DNA from: Kiloniellales bacterium
Lineage (GTDB): Bacteria; Pseudomonadota; Alphaproteobacteria; Kiloniellales; JAKSDN01
Length of the DNA stretch: 6,501 nt
NCBI GenBank assembly: GCA_022360075.1
Contig: JAKSDN010000498.1
Coordinates: 1-6,501 of the forward strand
Reading direction: 5' to 3'
Shown: piece after piece, positions 5,563 to 6,501 of the stretch
How the letters are laid out: every line of letters begins with the position of its first letter
Position numbering within the stretch: the stretch's first letter is position 1
Notes under the pieces: model-generated
Databases searched by the model: none
What the model was told of the DNA's origin: nothing
The model's input: only the letters and a program-made list of their open reading frames with translations
Translations under genes and position numbers: made by a program

Positions 5563-6226
5563 GCAGGCTGTATCCGGCGCCGCGCACGGTCTGGATCAGG
5601 GGCTTGTCGAAACCGCGGTCGATCTTGCCGCGCAGGCGGCTGACGTGGACGTCGATCACGTTGGTCTGGGGATCGAAATGATAGTCCCAGACGTTCTCGT
5701 AGAGCATGGTGCGCGTGACGACCTGGCCCGCGTGGCGCATCAGGTACTCCAGCAAGCGGAACTCCCGGGGCTGGAGCTCGATCGCTACGCCGGCGCGGCG
5801 TACCTGGCGGGCCAGCAGATCCATCTCGAGGTCGCCGACCTTGAGCAGGGTCTCCGCGACGCCGGCTTTGGGTCGCCGGAGCAGGGCCTCGATCCGCGCG
5901 AGCAGCTCGGAAAAGGCAAAGGGCTTGGTCAGGTAGTCGTCGCCGCCGCCGCGCAGGCCGCGGACCCGGTCCTCGACCCCGCCCATGGCGCTCAGGAACA
6001 GGATCGGCAACTCGGCGCCCGTCCCGCGCAGGGTCTCGACCAGGGACAGGCCGTCGAGGCCCGGCAACATGCGATCGACGATGGCGAGATCGAAGTCGCC
6101 GCCGGCCGCGCGCAACAGGCCCTGTTTGCCGTCGTGCACGACTTCGGCGACGTAGCCGGCCTCGCCCAAACCCTTGGCGATGTAGCTCGCCGTCTCCACG
6201 TCGTCTTCGATGATCAGCACGCGCAT
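5549..6226 (-). CDS. OmpR/PhoB-family response regulator (225 aa)
   Basis: This is a cytoplasmic DNA-binding response regulator, partner of the overlapping kinase. The receiver domain covers residues 1 to about 117: MRVLIIEDD gives acidic residues Asp8 and Asp9, LAIVDRMLPGLDG gives phospho-acceptor Asp51, FLSA gives Ser79, and YLTKPF gives Lys101. After a short linker the winged-helix domain runs from about 127 to 222. It has LQPREFRLLEYLM, the recognition-helix region NVIDVHVSRLRGKID, and the terminal wing IQTVRGAGYSLRAP. I chose the ATG because family members begin at MRVLIIEDD. It has no visible ribosome site. An in-frame TTG at 6271 has GGAGG 8 nt upstream and would add 15 residues; a TTG at 6316 would add 30. 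The gene follows an HtrA-type protease gene by 110 bp, with a hairpin between. All key residues are present. The DNA targets are unknown. Confidence 0.93.
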   Translation of the reverse strand: MRVLIIEDDVETASYIAKGLGEAGYVAEVVHDGKQGLLRAAGGDFDLAIVDRMLPGLDGLSLVETLRGTGAELPILFLSAMGGVEDRVRGLRGGGDDYLTKPFAFSELLARIEALLRRPKAGVAETLLKVGDLEMDLLARQVRRAGVAIELQPREFRLLEYLMRHAGQVVTRTMLYENVWDYHFDPQTNVIDVHVSRLRGKIDRGFDKPLIQTVRGAGYSLRAPD

Positions 6227-6279
6227 TTCATGAAGGCCGGCCGCCGCTGGGCCGGGAGCTGTCAAAAGCAAGGGACGAT

Positions 6280-6284
6280 CCTCC
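6280..6284 (-). promoter_or_regulatory. Shine-Dalgarno-like GGAGG ahead of an alternative TTG start of the regulator
   Basis: On the minus strand GGAGG is followed after 8 nt by TTG (6271-6269), in frame with the response regulator. The conventional ATG at 6226 lacks any such signal. Use of this TTG would give an extra N-terminal MLLTAPGPAAAGLHE. The site could instead be chance, or could load ribosomes that re-initiate at the ATG. Confidence 0.4.
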
Positions 6285-6298
6285 GCGTTTTTCGGACC

Positions 6299-6328
6299 GA
6301 CGGGGCGGCGAGTCAACGCCGCCCCGTC
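6299..6328 (-). other. GC-rich 12-bp hairpin between the protease and regulator genes
   Basis: GACGGGGCGGCG (6299-6310) pairs perfectly with CGCCGCCCCGTC (6317-6328) around a 6-nt loop. It starts 8 nt beyond the protease stop codon. On the minus strand it is followed by GGTCCGAAAAACG, with no U-tract, so it is not a classical rho-independent terminator. It may be an mRNA-stabilising or partial-termination structure that sets protease and regulator levels apart. Confidence 0.5.
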
Positions 6329-6336
6329 TCGGCCGA

Positions 6337-6501
6337 TCAGCCGATCGGCAGGGCGACGAAGCTGTCGCCGCCTTGCCGCTTGGCCAGAACCGGCACCACC
6401 TTCCGGCCCTCGGCGCGGACGTCCTCGAGTGCTCGGGCCGCCTCTTGCGTGGAGGTCACGGGCTCGAGGCCCAGGCTCGCGATCACGTCGCCCTTCCGCA
6501 G
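6337..6501 (-). CDS. C-terminal end of an HtrA/Do-type (DegP-like) serine protease, partial
   Basis: Only the last 54 residues lie in the window; the gene runs off the right edge. They read LRKGDVIASLGLEPVTSTQE near the start and VVPVLAKRQGGDSFVALPIG at the end. This is the typical tail of the second PDZ domain of Do/DegP/DegQ periplasmic proteases: a GDVI turn, a helix that begins after PVTS, and a final strand ending in Arg-Gln-Gly-Gly then FVALPI. Such enzymes degrade or refold damaged envelope proteins. The protease domain with its His-Asp-Ser triad is outside the window, so catalytic competence cannot be judged. The gene order protease, regulator, kinase supports the call. Other PDZ proteins are possible but fit the tail less well. 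Confidence 0.82.
   Translation of the reverse strand: MRKGDVIASLGLEPVTSTQEAARALEDVRAEGRKVVPVLAKRQGGDSFVALPIG

Noticed and set aside
4519..5643. 374-codon plus-strand frame opposite the kinase
   Set aside because: Antisense shadow with no domain, and it crosses the end of the regulator gene.
6250..6268. TTGACA (-35-like) on the minus strand ahead of the regulator
   Set aside because: No -10-like hexamer occurs at 16-18 nt; that stretch is GGCCGG-rich.

Overview
The window is GC-rich DNA, roughly two thirds G+C by eye, and every gene I can support lies on the minus strand. A classical CtrA-type box (TTAA-N7-TTAA), an HtrA/Do protease - OmpR-type regulator - histidine kinase gene order, and the Ala/Glu/Arg-rich proteins all suggest an alphaproteobacterium, most likely of the Rhodospirillales or a related group. 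The taxonomic placement is inference.

Read in the direction of transcription, from the right end to the left: (1) 6501-6337 is the 3' end of an HtrA/Do-type serine protease, covering only the last part of a PDZ domain. (2) A 12-bp GC-rich hairpin follows at 6328-6299. (3) 6226-5549 encodes an OmpR/PhoB-family response regulator, and its start is ambiguous. (4) 5562-4102 encodes a membrane histidine kinase that overlaps the regulator by 14 nt. (5) A 346-bp gap holds dyad structures just after the kinase stop and a possible promoter at its far end. (6) 3755-2874 encodes a lipoprotein with a canonical peptidoglycan-binding OmpA domain, closed by a clear rho-independent terminator at 2805-2771. 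(7) 2657-387 encodes a 756-residue Ala/Glu-rich, coiled-coil lipoprotein. It starts at TTG behind a GGAGG and ends in an OmpA-like domain that has lost the usual peptidoglycan-contact residues. (8) 215-15 encodes a 66-residue charged protein of unknown function, with the CtrA-type box 51 nt upstream of its start.

The shared theme is the cell envelope. A periplasmic quality-control protease and a two-component system sit next to two outer-membrane lipoproteins of the OmpA superfamily. The protease, regulator and kinase look co-transcribed. The terminator shows that the two lipoprotein genes are separate transcription units. Nothing in the sequence proves that the two-component system controls the lipoproteins. 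There are no tRNA or rRNA genes, CRISPR arrays, insertion sequences or other mobile-element signs. The most unusual item is the long helical lipoprotein with the degenerate OmpA domain; the rest is fairly ordinary chromosomal content.
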